Shown: positions 55,581 to 63,486 of the stretch, one piece after another
How positions within the stretch are numbered: position 1 is the stretch's first letter
Layout of the letters: each line of letters begins with the position of its first letter
From: Flavobacteriales bacterium
Lineage (GTDB): Bacteria > Bacteroidota > Bacteroidia > Flavobacteriales_F > PHOS-HE28
NCBI GenBank assembly: GCA_016717305.1
Contig: JADKFY010000013.1
Coordinates: 1 to 64,000 of the forward strand
Direction of reading: 5' to 3'
DNA: 64,000 nucleotides
Program-made: the position numbers and the translations under genes
The notes under the pieces: model-generated
Told to the model about the DNA's origin: nothing
Databases searched by the model: none
The model's input: the letters and a program-made list of their open reading frames with translations, nothing else

Positions 55581-55997
55581 ATGAGCAAGGAACGCGTGAT
55601 CATCGGGAGGCTGGAGCATATTGCGCTGCCGGGTCTGGGCATCGCACGTGTGGAGGCGAAGGTGGACACGGGAGCATACCGAAGTGCGATCCATTACCAG
55701 CGTGTGAAAGTGCGGTCCATCGAGGGAGTAAAAAGGCTGGTGGTGACTTTCCAAATGGGAGGCCAACGTAAGACCAAGGCATTCAAGGTCTACAAACGCA
55801 TTGCGGTGAAGAGCAGCAACGGGGAGGTGAGTAAACGCTACTTGATCACAACAACGGTGCGATTGAACGGGTTTTCGGTCCGGACCCAATTCACCTTGTT
55901 CGATAGAAGCGATATGAAATTCCAAGTGCTGCTCGGCCGGAAATTTCTGGGTGGCCGGTTCGTGGTGGACGTAAGTACAAAACACGTACTCGGTTGA
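55581..55997 (+). CDS. RimB-like retropepsin-type zinc protease family protein (PF05618)
   Basis: 138 residues from the ATG at 55581 (MSKERVIIGRLEHIALPGLG). The sequence VEAKVDTGAYRSAIHY carries the DTGA catalytic-type motif of the aspartic/retropepsin fold, followed by the strand set VQVLLGRKFLGGRFVVDVS. The family is often labelled ATP-dependent zinc protease and is frequently linked to rimK, where RimB trims glutamate tails added to ribosomal protein S6. rimK lies 2.5 kb away here (58535-59407), which supports that role; the exact substrate is inferred. Confidence 0.82.
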   Translation: MSKERVIIGRLEHIALPGLGIARVEAKVDTGAYRSAIHYQRVKVRSIEGVKRLVVTFQMGGQRKTKAFKVYKRIAVKSSNGEVSKRYLITTTVRLNGFSVRTQFTLFDRSDMKFQVLLGRKFLGGRFVVDVSTKHVLG

Positions 55998-56011
55998 TCG
56001 GCGCACTCCCG

Positions 56012-56019
56012 TAGCTTTG
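56012..56019 (+). promoter_or_regulatory. Promoter of the outer-membrane protein gene
   Basis: TAGCTTTG (perfect -7) ends 7 nt before the ATG at 56027; a TTG at 55993-55995 is 16 nt upstream as -33. Confidence 0.55.
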
Positions 56020-56026
56020 CCGGATC

Positions 56027-56887
56027 ATGCGGCTTCTGGCCTTTTCCACCTTGCTTTTGCTCACGCTGAACTGTTCGGCCCAAGGACCGGCAACCGATCG
56101 AGCGGACCGTACAGGAAAAGTGTACGTTTACTGGGGCTGGAACCGTGCGATCTTCACGGATTCCGATATCCACTTCACCGGTGATCAGTATGATTTCACC
56201 CTACGCGATGTAAAGGCGTTCGACCGACCCACGGACTTCAACGCGAAGACCTACCTGAGCCCTGTTTCCGCCACCATCCCGCAGTACAATTTCCGGATCG
56301 GATATTGGTTCAAGCCCAACTGGAACATCTCTATTGGAACGGACCATATGAAGTATGTGGTCCAAGCGTATCAAGTGGTCGATATCGATGGAAGCATCGC
56401 GGGCACAGGAACTCGGTTCGACGGGAACTACTCGGATGCGGACATCGCGTTGCCACCGGACTTCCTTCAATTCGAGCATACCGATGGCCTGAATTACCCG
56501 AACGTGGAGATCAGGCATGCCCTGGACCTTTTGACCGTTGGCAAAGTGCGCATCGGGATCACAGAAGGGATCGGCACCGGGATCCTGTACCCGAAGACGA
56601 ATGTGGTGCTCATGAACAATGAACGCAACGACCGTTTCCACCTTGCTGGATATGGGGTAAGTGCCGTGGTTGGACTGCAGATCGAATTCTTCCGAAGTTT
56701 CTTCATCCAGACCGAAGCCAAGGGTGGCTATATCCGCATGCCTGATATCCGCACAACGACCTCCAAGGCGGACAAGGCCGATCAACGGTTCTTCTTCGGA
56801 CAATGGAACCTTGTTCTAGGTGCTTCGTTCGGCCGTTGCAGAAAGCCGACACCATCCGTTTCGCAGAGCAAGGAAACCGGTTTGTAG
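56027..56887 (+). CDS. Outer-membrane beta-barrel protein, hypothetical
   Basis: 286 residues with signal peptide (MRLLAFSTLLLLTLNCSAQ). The mature protein alternates hydrophobic and polar residues with many aromatic girdle positions (VYVYWGWNRAIF, NFRIGYWFKPNWNISIGTDHMKY, VRIGITEGIGTGILYP, FHLAGYGVSAVVGLQIEFF, FIQTEAKGGYIRM, FFGQWNLVLGASFG), the pattern of an 8- to 10-stranded barrel. The N-terminal W-G-W-N-R motif resembles other Bacteroidota outer-membrane proteins of unknown function. The C-terminal tail is polar. No ligand can be proposed. Confidence 0.78.
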   Translation: MRLLAFSTLLLLTLNCSAQGPATDRADRTGKVYVYWGWNRAIFTDSDIHFTGDQYDFTLRDVKAFDRPTDFNAKTYLSPVSATIPQYNFRIGYWFKPNWNISIGTDHMKYVVQAYQVVDIDGSIAGTGTRFDGNYSDADIALPPDFLQFEHTDGLNYPNVEIRHALDLLTVGKVRIGITEGIGTGILYPKTNVVLMNNERNDRFHLAGYGVSAVVGLQIEFFRSFFIQTEAKGGYIRMPDIRTTTSKADKADQRFFFGQWNLVLGASFGRCRKPTPSVSQSKETGL

Positions 56888-56909
56888 TGCCCGCAACTAC
56901 GGTCTTCCC

Positions 56910-56917
56910 TAGTTTTG
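56910..56917 (+). promoter_or_regulatory. Promoter -7 element of the beta-helix T9SS cargo gene
   Basis: TAGTTTTG, a perfect TAnnTTTG, 36 nt before the ATG at 56954. Confidence 0.5.
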
Positions 56918-56953
56918 CCATCTTCATCCCATTCAACTTTTCGTACTTGGAAT

Positions 56954-58534
56954 ATGCTTCGATCGTACACCTTGACCTGCCTTCTCCTGCTCACCACAGT
57001 TTCTTACGCAACAAGATACTACGTGCACGCCAGCGCAAACGGCAATGGCACCGGCCTTTCTTGGACCAACGCCTACGTGGACCTGCAAGAAGCGTTGAGC
57101 GTAGTGATCCCCGGTGATGAGGTCTGGGTTGCAGCGGGGCAGTATAAACCGACTGCGGGTACGAGCCGGACCATTGCATTCAACATGAGAAATGGCGTCA
57201 GTTTGTTCGGAGGTTTCGCAGGGAACGAAGCCTCTTTGGACCAACGGAACATCGCCATGAACCCTACGGTCCTCAACGGAGACATCGGCGAAATTGGTAC
57301 CAGCAGCGATAACTCCCATACCGTGGTTACAGTGGACCAGCTCACATCGGCCACCTCACTCGATGGATTTCGGATCATGAACGGATACAGTGCAAGTGGG
57401 AACAGTTACCATGGCGCTGGTTTGCGCGTTACCAATACACTTGGGGGGGCGTTCGTTTTGCGCAATTGCACCTTGGTGAACAATTATTCCGGCACCTATG
57501 GCGGCGCGATCTACATGGCTTCTGCCAACCTCACCATCGACCATTGCGAATTCATCAACAACCAAGCGGGTACGGGCGGCGACGGTGGTGCGATCTATAA
57601 CGGCAACAACAATGGTGGTTATTCTCCCTTGGAGATCCGGAACAGTGTATTCAAGAGCAATTCTGCACGGCGCGGGGCGTGCATTTTCGGTGGTTTGGAT
57701 TTCGCCACCTTGTTGATCGATCGCTGCATTTTCACGAATAACACTTCGGAATACAGCATTATTGAAATGGACGGGTTCACCACTGCTTCGATCAGGAACT
57801 CGTACATCATTGGGAACACCGTGAACGGCTCATCTTCAAATGTGTTCCGTATCCAAACATCGTCGGCCAACGAGGTAATGACCATGAGCAACTGCACCTT
57901 TGCCCAGAACTTCAACCTTTACGTTTCACCAGGGTCAGAAGCGATCCGCATATATGGAACGCATCACCGGATCACGAACAGCATTGTTTATGGGAATACC
58001 GCATATGCAGGAAGACAAGTCAGCACCGGTATGGGTATCTCGAACTCGATCGTCCAAGGCGGCCACACGAGCGGCACGGATATCATAGATCAGGACCCGC
58101 TCTTTGTTATGCCTTCACCCGGTACCAACACGAACTTCGACGCGAGCCTGTTCGACTATACCCTATTGTACTCTTCCCCGGGGATCAATGTGGGCAACAA
58201 CGCGTTGGTGGATCCGCTTTCTGTGCTGGACCTTACGGGTAATGACCGGATACAAGGCGGCGTAGTGGACTTAGGCTGCTATGAGTCCAATTTGTTCCTC
58301 CATTTGCCCGGTACCGGATCTGGAAATGAACAGCTGTTCTTCGATGCGCAACAACAGGAACTGCGGACGTTGAAAGCGACCACCAACGTTCAAGTGGAGA
58401 TCCTGGACCTATCGGGCAGAATGATCATTCGTTTCGGAATGACCGGAAATGCTGCACGGATCGACCTTCCAGCGGGTGCATACCTTGCCAAGGCGACCGG
58501 GTATTCGGTATTGCGGTTCGTGATCGAGCACTGA
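56954..58534 (+). CDS. Secreted right-handed beta-helix protein with T9SS type A sorting domain
   Basis: 526 residues from the ATG at 56954 (signal peptide MLRSYTLTCLLLLTTVSYA). The mature protein begins YYVHASANGNGTGLSWTNAYVDLQEAL, the usual entry of pectate-lyase-like parallel beta-helix proteins with a choice-of-anchor Q layout. Repeated coils follow (LRNCTLVNN, IDHCEFINN, IRNSVFKSN, IDRCIFTNN). The C-terminal about 75 residues (VQVEILDLSGRMIIRF ... AGAYLAKA) are a type A sorting domain. No catalytic residues can be singled out, so it may be a surface glycan-binding protein or a degraded polysaccharide lyase-like scaffold. It ends head-on against rimK. Confidence 0.85.
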   Translation: MLRSYTLTCLLLLTTVSYATRYYVHASANGNGTGLSWTNAYVDLQEALSVVIPGDEVWVAAGQYKPTAGTSRTIAFNMRNGVSLFGGFAGNEASLDQRNIAMNPTVLNGDIGEIGTSSDNSHTVVTVDQLTSATSLDGFRIMNGYSASGNSYHGAGLRVTNTLGGAFVLRNCTLVNNYSGTYGGAIYMASANLTIDHCEFINNQAGTGGDGGAIYNGNNNGGYSPLEIRNSVFKSNSARRGACIFGGLDFATLLIDRCIFTNNTSEYSIIEMDGFTTASIRNSYIIGNTVNGSSSNVFRIQTSSANEVMTMSNCTFAQNFNLYVSPGSEAIRIYGTHHRITNSIVYGNTAYAGRQVSTGMGISNSIVQGGHTSGTDIIDQDPLFVMPSPGTNTNFDASLFDYTLLYSSPGINVGNNALVDPLSVLDLTGNDRIQGGVVDLGCYESNLFLHLPGTGSGNEQLFFDAQQQELRTLKATTNVQVEILDLSGRMIIRFGMTGNAARIDLPAGAYLAKATGYSVLRFVIEH

Positions 58535-59407
58535 TCACACGTGGCGTTCAATGAACTTCACGATCTCCCCGGCAATGTCCTGTCCGGTGGCTTTCTCTAT
58601 ACCTTCCAATCCGGGCGAACTGTTCACCTCGATCACCAACGGACCGCGCTCGCTCTGGAGCATATCCACACCAGCAACGTGCAATCCCAACGCCTTGGCG
58701 GCCTTGATCGCCGTTGTCTCCTCTTCCTGTGTCAGTTCGATCAACTGGGCTGAACCGCCTCGGTGCAGGTTACTGCGGAACTCACCTTCTTTTCCGGTCC
58801 GTTTCATGGCCCCTACCACCCTGCCATCAACGACAAAAGCGCGAACGTCCATTCCCTTGCTCTCCTTGATGAACTCCTGAACGATCACTCGTGCCTTCAA
58901 ACTGTTGAACGCTTCACACACCGCGACGGCAGCCTTCTTGGTGTCCGCAAGTACTACACCGAGCCCCTGCGTACCTTCCAGTAGCTTTATGATGCAGGGG
59001 GCACCACCGACCGCATCGATGACGTTGCCGACATCCTTGCTGTAATTGGTGAAGACGGTCTTTGGAATACCAACACCACTGCGGGTAAGGATCTGCATGC
59101 TGCGCAGCTTGTCCCTGCTCCGGACCAGCGCTTGGCTCTCTATGGTGCTGAACACTTTCATCATTTCGAATTGGCGGACCACGGCGGTGCCATAGAAGGT
59201 CACGCTTGCACCGATCCTGGGGATCACCGCATCGATCCCTGTCAACGGCTCGCCGCCATAGATCACCTGCGGTTTCCGCTTCTCAATGTAGATATCGCAC
59301 TTCACGTGATTCACTACACGTGCAGTATGACCACGTATTTCGCAGGCTTCGACCAAACGCTTGGTCGAGTACAATTTGGTGTCCCGCGATAGGACAAGGA
59401 TGTTCAT
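58535..59407 (-). CDS. rimK: RimK-type ATP-grasp glutamate ligase
   Basis: 290 residues. ATP-grasp fold with the RimK features: N-terminal MNILVLSRDTKLYSTKRL, IPRIGASVTFYG, CIIKLLEGTQGLGVVLAD, RAFVVDGRVVGAMKRTG, RSNLHRGGSA and the metal site EVNSSPGLEGIE. It adds glutamate residues to the C-terminus of ribosomal protein S6 in Gammaproteobacteria; in Bacteroidota the partner is presumed similar. A perfect -7 element (59424-59431) lies 16 nt upstream. Its functional neighbour is the RimB-like gene at 55581-55997. Confidence 0.92.
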   Translation of the reverse strand: MNILVLSRDTKLYSTKRLVEACEIRGHTARVVNHVKCDIYIEKRKPQVIYGGEPLTGIDAVIPRIGASVTFYGTAVVRQFEMMKVFSTIESQALVRSRDKLRSMQILTRSGVGIPKTVFTNYSKDVGNVIDAVGGAPCIIKLLEGTQGLGVVLADTKKAAVAVCEAFNSLKARVIVQEFIKESKGMDVRAFVVDGRVVGAMKRTGKEGEFRSNLHRGGSAQLIELTQEEETTAIKAAKALGLHVAGVDMLQSERGPLVIEVNSSPGLEGIEKATGQDIAGEIVKFIERHV

Positions 59408-59423
59408 GGGGGGTAGTTCCGGT

Positions 59424-59431
59424 CAAAACTA
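59424..59431 (-). promoter_or_regulatory. rimK -7 element
   Basis: TAGTTTTG on the minus strand, a perfect TAnnTTTG, ending 16 nt before the ATG at 59407. Confidence 0.5.
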
Positions 59432-59520
59432 ACGCCAGCTTCGTCACATCTTGATCAAAGTTCGTTTTGGAACATTGAACTAACGCTATTTTTACGCACT
59501 TTTCACTTAGGCCATAGTAA

Positions 59521-60324
59521 ATGAGGATCATTGATGTCGAGTCACTTGGTGACCAACTTACCGGCGACCAAATGGCCTCGTTCGAGAATAATGGCTTTCT
59601 ACATTTCAGGGGCTTCCTCACACCCCATGCTGTGAACACCATGACCAAGGCCATTGATGAGCTTAGTGCGCGTTGGGTTTCCGAAGGGCTGCGTGTGTTG
59701 AACGGCACGCCGCTCAAATATGGTAAGGATGTGGATGGCAAGGAGATCATCCAACGCTTCTGTTTCGCTTCACAGCACCACCCGGTCCTTGCCGAGCTGC
59801 TAACGGACCAACGCTTCAACACACTTTTGTCGCTAGTTGGTGAAGGCGGCCGACTGGGCACACATGAAAAGGACGGCCTCGTTGTGAACCACTACGTCAA
59901 CTCTCCGACCAGCAATTTTACCCAAATGGGCTGGCATACGGATTCCGTGCGCGACCTCTTCCTTGGCTTGCCGATGTGCCCGATGCTGAACGTTGGCATC
60001 CACTTGGATGATCAGGACCCGCGTAATGGCGGCCTTCGGATCCTACCCGGAACGCACAAGCAAAAGAAATCGGGTGTTCTCTTCCGCAAAGTGCAGTTCT
60101 TGGACAACCGGCCGGATCCCCGAGAAGTGGCCTTCGAGATCAAGGCCGGTGATCTCACGATCCATGATGGACGAGCATGGCACCGCGTGGCCAAATCCAA
60201 GTTGGTCGGTGAGGCTAGCCGCCGAAGGGTCATGTACATCCCGATCGTGAACGGTCCCTTCTTGCCTAAATCAGCCGAGAGCAAGACCCCGTTCTACCAC
60301 AGGTTCCAGGGGTTGGTGAAGTAG
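59521..60324 (+). CDS. Phytanoyl-CoA dioxygenase (PhyH) family protein
   Basis: 267 residues, normal for the family. The double-stranded beta-helix iron site is visible: HTD in GWHTDSVRD (first His and Asp), and the distal His in HDGRAWHRV, followed by an Arg-rich strand (ASRRRVMYIPI) that could hold 2-oxoglutarate. The N-terminal FENNGFLHFRGFLTPHAVN is typical of PhyH proteins. It is probably an Fe(II)/2-oxoglutarate-dependent hydroxylase; the substrate is unknown. Divergent from rimK, 113 bp between starts, and followed 129 bp later by the SDR gene. Confidence 0.87.
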   Translation: MRIIDVESLGDQLTGDQMASFENNGFLHFRGFLTPHAVNTMTKAIDELSARWVSEGLRVLNGTPLKYGKDVDGKEIIQRFCFASQHHPVLAELLTDQRFNTLLSLVGEGGRLGTHEKDGLVVNHYVNSPTSNFTQMGWHTDSVRDLFLGLPMCPMLNVGIHLDDQDPRNGGLRILPGTHKQKKSGVLFRKVQFLDNRPDPREVAFEIKAGDLTIHDGRAWHRVAKSKLVGEASRRRVMYIPIVNGPFLPKSAESKTPFYHRFQGLVK

Positions 60325-60453
60325 GTCGTGCAAAACGACACCGCTATTGCTTCCTGTTCCAAGTAGACTATTCGCGCGGAACACAAGGAGCGCGGTATCG
60401 CGGTTCATTTCCAATAGCGTAGAGTGTTGTCATTGAATTGAGAGATCACAGAA

Positions 60454-61245
60454 ATGGAGAAAGGATACGCATTGGTCACCGGGGCGAGCCAAGGATTGGG
60501 CCGCGCATTCGCGATCGGATTGGCCGAACGCGGATTTGGGATCGTGGCCGTGGCCCGCACTACCGCTAAGCTGGCCGAAACAGTTGCTGAGTGTGGTAAA
60601 CTGAACGGCGCAAGGGCCACAGCGATCGAGGCGGACCTGGTGGCACCAGATGCTGTCGAAAAATTGGTCCAACAGATCGAAGCGACCGATCTACCGATCA
60701 CCGTTCTGGTGAACAATGCCGGTGAAGCGATCTGGGGACGATTCGCGGATAAGCCCTTGGACGATCATCTCAGGATGATGCGCTTGAACATGTCAGTGCC
60801 CATTGAGTTGACCCATCGTCTTCTACCCCGGTTGCGTAAAGCGCCGAAAGCATATGTGCTCAACGTGGGTAGCATGGCGGGATACAATGCATTCGCCACG
60901 CTGGGAACCTATAGCGGCAGCAAATCATTCATCGTTCGCTGGTCCCGATCATTACGGATGGAGTTGAGTGGAACAGGCATTCAGGTCTGCTGTGTATGTC
61001 CCGGTAGCGTTACAACCGGATTCACTGAACGCGCAGGCATGCAGGTGATGGACGATCTTGCGAAACGTTTCGGACACCCGCCCAAACCGGTCGCAGAGGC
61101 AGCCTTGAACGCCCTATTCGCGGGAAAGGCTGAAGTGGTGCCGGGCTTCTTCAACAAAGTTACCGTTCTTGTACTGGGGTTGTTGCCCGAAGCGATCGTT
61201 GAACGGGTGGCCAGTTCGATCTACTTGAAGAAGCTGGGTGGTTAA
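60454..61245 (+). CDS. Short-chain dehydrogenase/reductase
   Basis: 263 residues. Classical SDR: TGASQGLGRAFA (dinucleotide-binding glycines), NNAGEAIWG, catalytic Ser in LNVGSMAGYN, Tyr and Lys in YSGSKSFIV, and PGSVTTGF. The cofactor region VAVARTTAKL, with an Arg after the second strand, suggests NADP(H). A hydrophobic C-terminal helix (VTVLVLGLLPEAIVERV) may attach it to the membrane, as in SDRs acting on lipids or ketones. The substrate cannot be named. A possible functional link with the preceding dioxygenase gene is inference. Confidence 0.9.
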   Translation: MEKGYALVTGASQGLGRAFAIGLAERGFGIVAVARTTAKLAETVAECGKLNGARATAIEADLVAPDAVEKLVQQIEATDLPITVLVNNAGEAIWGRFADKPLDDHLRMMRLNMSVPIELTHRLLPRLRKAPKAYVLNVGSMAGYNAFATLGTYSGSKSFIVRWSRSLRMELSGTGIQVCCVCPGSVTTGFTERAGMQVMDDLAKRFGHPPKPVAEAALNALFAGKAEVVPGFFNKVTVLVLGLLPEAIVERVASSIYLKKLGG

Positions 61246-61286
61246 GGAGTGAGGAACGGAACCTTTGGACCTGAAGCGAGTGTTCG

Positions 61287-61892
61287 TCAACGGGTGGACA
61301 ACACCATGGTCCACCTGCTGCACCACCAGGCCAGGACAGCGAAGAACGGCGCTGCCACCACATCAACCGTCCAATGCACGTGCTGCACCAATACGGCTAT
61401 TGCCACAAGGAACGTGGCCACCATCATGAAGAGCCGGGACCCTCGCGTTGGTGCGGCCAAAACGAAGAGGAACAAATTCGCTGTATGCCCACTGAAGAAC
61501 AAGTCTTTTTCGAACGGGAAGGATGTGGGGTAGAGCACTTGCACGCATGGGTCCTGTAGAGCGATGAGACCCGGCGGGGGGATCAGCGGCACCAACGCCA
61601 TCATTGCCATACGGAACAGGGCCAGGACCAGTGCCGCTTGCAACGTGCGAAGTGCAAGTAGCGGCACCCGTATTGTCAGCACGAGCATGGTCAAAATGGA
61701 AGCGTAGAGCACGATGAACAGCGGTATGGAAACATCCATCGCAGGCACCATGCTGAGCAACGGTTCGTATGGTGCGAAACCTTCCAGTGTGTCTATGAAA
61801 CCGAAAAAGGCCGGCAGCAGGAACAGGAGAAATAGCCCCACAGCAACGGTCACCACCCACGCTATCTTTCTTGCTTTTCGTTCCAAGGCCAT
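61287..61892 (-). CDS. PAP2_C / sphingomyelin-synthase-like membrane protein
   Basis: 201 residues, about six transmembrane helices. The motif FFSGHTANLFLFVL and the later HVHWTVDVVAAPFFAVLAWW are those of the PAP2_C (sphingomyelin synthase-like) group, in which His and Asp form the active site. Members transfer or remove head groups of lipids; the donor and acceptor are unknown here. It lacks the KxxxxxxRP motif of ordinary PAP2 phosphatases. It is convergent with the SDR gene and divergent from the glycosyltransferase gene. Confidence 0.8.
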   Translation of the reverse strand: MALERKARKIAWVVTVAVGLFLLFLLPAFFGFIDTLEGFAPYEPLLSMVPAMDVSIPLFIVLYASILTMLVLTIRVPLLALRTLQAALVLALFRMAMMALVPLIPPPGLIALQDPCVQVLYPTSFPFEKDLFFSGHTANLFLFVLAAPTRGSRLFMMVATFLVAIAVLVQHVHWTVDVVAAPFFAVLAWWCSRWTMVLSTR

Positions 61893-61935
61893 TCCGCAAT
61901 GTTAGTGTTTGGTCCGCGACGCGGGGTGGTAACAT

Positions 61936-61943
61936 TAGCTTCG
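61936..61943 (+). promoter_or_regulatory. Promoter -7 element of the glycosyltransferase gene
   Basis: TAGCTTCG ends 5 nt before the ATG at 61949. Confidence 0.5.
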
Positions 61944-61948
61944 CGCCA

Positions 61949-63463
61949 ATGTTGCGGTCCTTCCATGCTTGGTGCGCCTTGCAGCCATTGGCGGCATTGA
62001 CAGTGATCGCATTGGTCCCACGGCTGATCGCCGCCTTTTTCAGTGAAGGGTACTTCGCCCATGATGATCACTTCCTGGTGATCGAGGCGGCCGCGAGTTG
62101 GGTGGACGGTTTCGATTACAACAATTGGCTGCCTTGGAACCAAACGGGTACGCCGCATCCCAGCGGGCATAGTTTCGTTTATGTCGGCTTGCACTATGTG
62201 CTGTTCAGTGGATTGAAATTGATCGGTCTAGGGTCACCAAAGGCCATCATGTTGATCGTTCGATCTATCCATGCCATCTGGAGCTTGGTGGTGGTGCGAG
62301 CAGGATATCGCATTGCACTTCGACTGGCGTCCCCGGAGATCGCTTGGCGTGCAGGGCTTTTCCTTGCACTGTTCTATTTCATGCCCTTTCTGGCCGTTCG
62401 AAATCTGGTGGAAGTGGCCTGCATCCCCTTTCTCATGTTGGGTGCCTATCGGTTGGTCCGTTCACCGGAAGGGCCTAGTTTGAAAGATGCGTTCGTAGCT
62501 GGGCTATGGATCGGACTGGCGGTGAACATCCGTTTCCAGACCTTGTTCTTCGCCGTTGGCCCGGGACTGGCATTTCTACTCCAAAAGCGTTGGAAGGAAG
62601 CAGTGGTGTATGGCTTGGGAGCCACGTTGCCGATCGTCCTGCTCCAAGGCTCGATCGACCTGTTCATTTGGAGCGCCCCATTTGCGGAACTTACCGAATA
62701 CGTTGGTTACAACTTGGTGAACACCACCACTTATTTTGATCAACCTTGGTACAATTACCTATTGCTACTGGCTGGCATCTACATTCCATTCCTGAGCGTT
62801 GCCGTGCTTTTCGGGATCTTTCGCAAGACAAGTCCACTGCTGCTTTGGATCCCGCTAATGCTGTTCCTGGCCGTGCATTCGTACTTCCCCAATAAGCAGG
62901 AGCGATTCCTTTTACCCATCGTCCCCTTGTTCTTCGTGGTCGGATATGCCGCTTGGGAACAGTGGCGATCACGCTCGAGCTGGTGGCAGCAACATATAGG
63001 TCTATGGAAGGGTCAAATGGTTTTCGTAGTGGCCCTGAACACGATCCTACTTGTTGTTCTGTGTGGTGCCTTCAGCAAACGAAGTCGTGTGGAGGCCATG
63101 GATCTGCTTCGCACAGAAACACCACTGCGCCGATTGATCATGGAAGATACTGTGGAAGGTGAACCTCCGCTCCCGCCTCTCTTTTATTTGGGCCAATGGA
63201 ACGTGAGCGTGCTGTTCGTTCTGGATCCCAAAGAACCGATCCCATCGGTCGACCCGACCCAAAAGCGCATGGACAGGCCTGATGGGATCCTATTCTTTGG
63301 TATGGAGGATCTGCCGCAACGGATGGCCCGTGTCATCGCAGCGACGGGACCGTTGGAAGTGGTCGCTGTTGCTCGTCCGGGATTGGTGGATCGTGTGGTG
63401 CACTGGCTAAATCCTGTAAATCGGAATGAGGCGATCCTCGTTACACGCACAGTTGCGAATTAG
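61949..63463 (+). CDS. GT-C family integral membrane glycosyltransferase (mannosyltransferase-like)
   Basis: 504 residues from the ATG at 61949, with about ten transmembrane helices. The first luminal/periplasmic loop carries the paired acidic motif FAHDDHF typical of GT-C enzymes. The segment SYFPNKQERFLLPIVPL resembles the H-K-E-x-R-F signature of GT22/Alg9-like mannosyltransferases, more than GT39. It should use a polyprenyl-phosphate sugar to glycosylate a lipid or protein acceptor on the outer face of the inner membrane. Start supported by a -7 element 5 nt upstream. No other polysaccharide genes are adjacent, so the acceptor is open. Confidence 0.82.
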   Translation: MLRSFHAWCALQPLAALTVIALVPRLIAAFFSEGYFAHDDHFLVIEAAASWVDGFDYNNWLPWNQTGTPHPSGHSFVYVGLHYVLFSGLKLIGLGSPKAIMLIVRSIHAIWSLVVVRAGYRIALRLASPEIAWRAGLFLALFYFMPFLAVRNLVEVACIPFLMLGAYRLVRSPEGPSLKDAFVAGLWIGLAVNIRFQTLFFAVGPGLAFLLQKRWKEAVVYGLGATLPIVLLQGSIDLFIWSAPFAELTEYVGYNLVNTTTYFDQPWYNYLLLLAGIYIPFLSVAVLFGIFRKTSPLLLWIPLMLFLAVHSYFPNKQERFLLPIVPLFFVVGYAAWEQWRSRSSWWQQHIGLWKGQMVFVVALNTILLVVLCGAFSKRSRVEAMDLLRTETPLRRLIMEDTVEGEPPLPPLFYLGQWNVSVLFVLDPKEPIPSVDPTQKRMDRPDGILFFGMEDLPQRMARVIAATGPLEVVAVARPGLVDRVVHWLNPVNRNEAILVTRTVAN

Positions 63464-63468
63464 ATTTG
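63461..63468 (+). promoter_or_regulatory. Promoter -7 element of the TerC gene
   Basis: TAGATTTG, a perfect TAnnTTTG, partly overlapping the upstream stop, 18 nt before the ATG at 63487. Confidence 0.5.
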
Positions 63469-63486
63469 CGTCGCGAAACCCATCGA

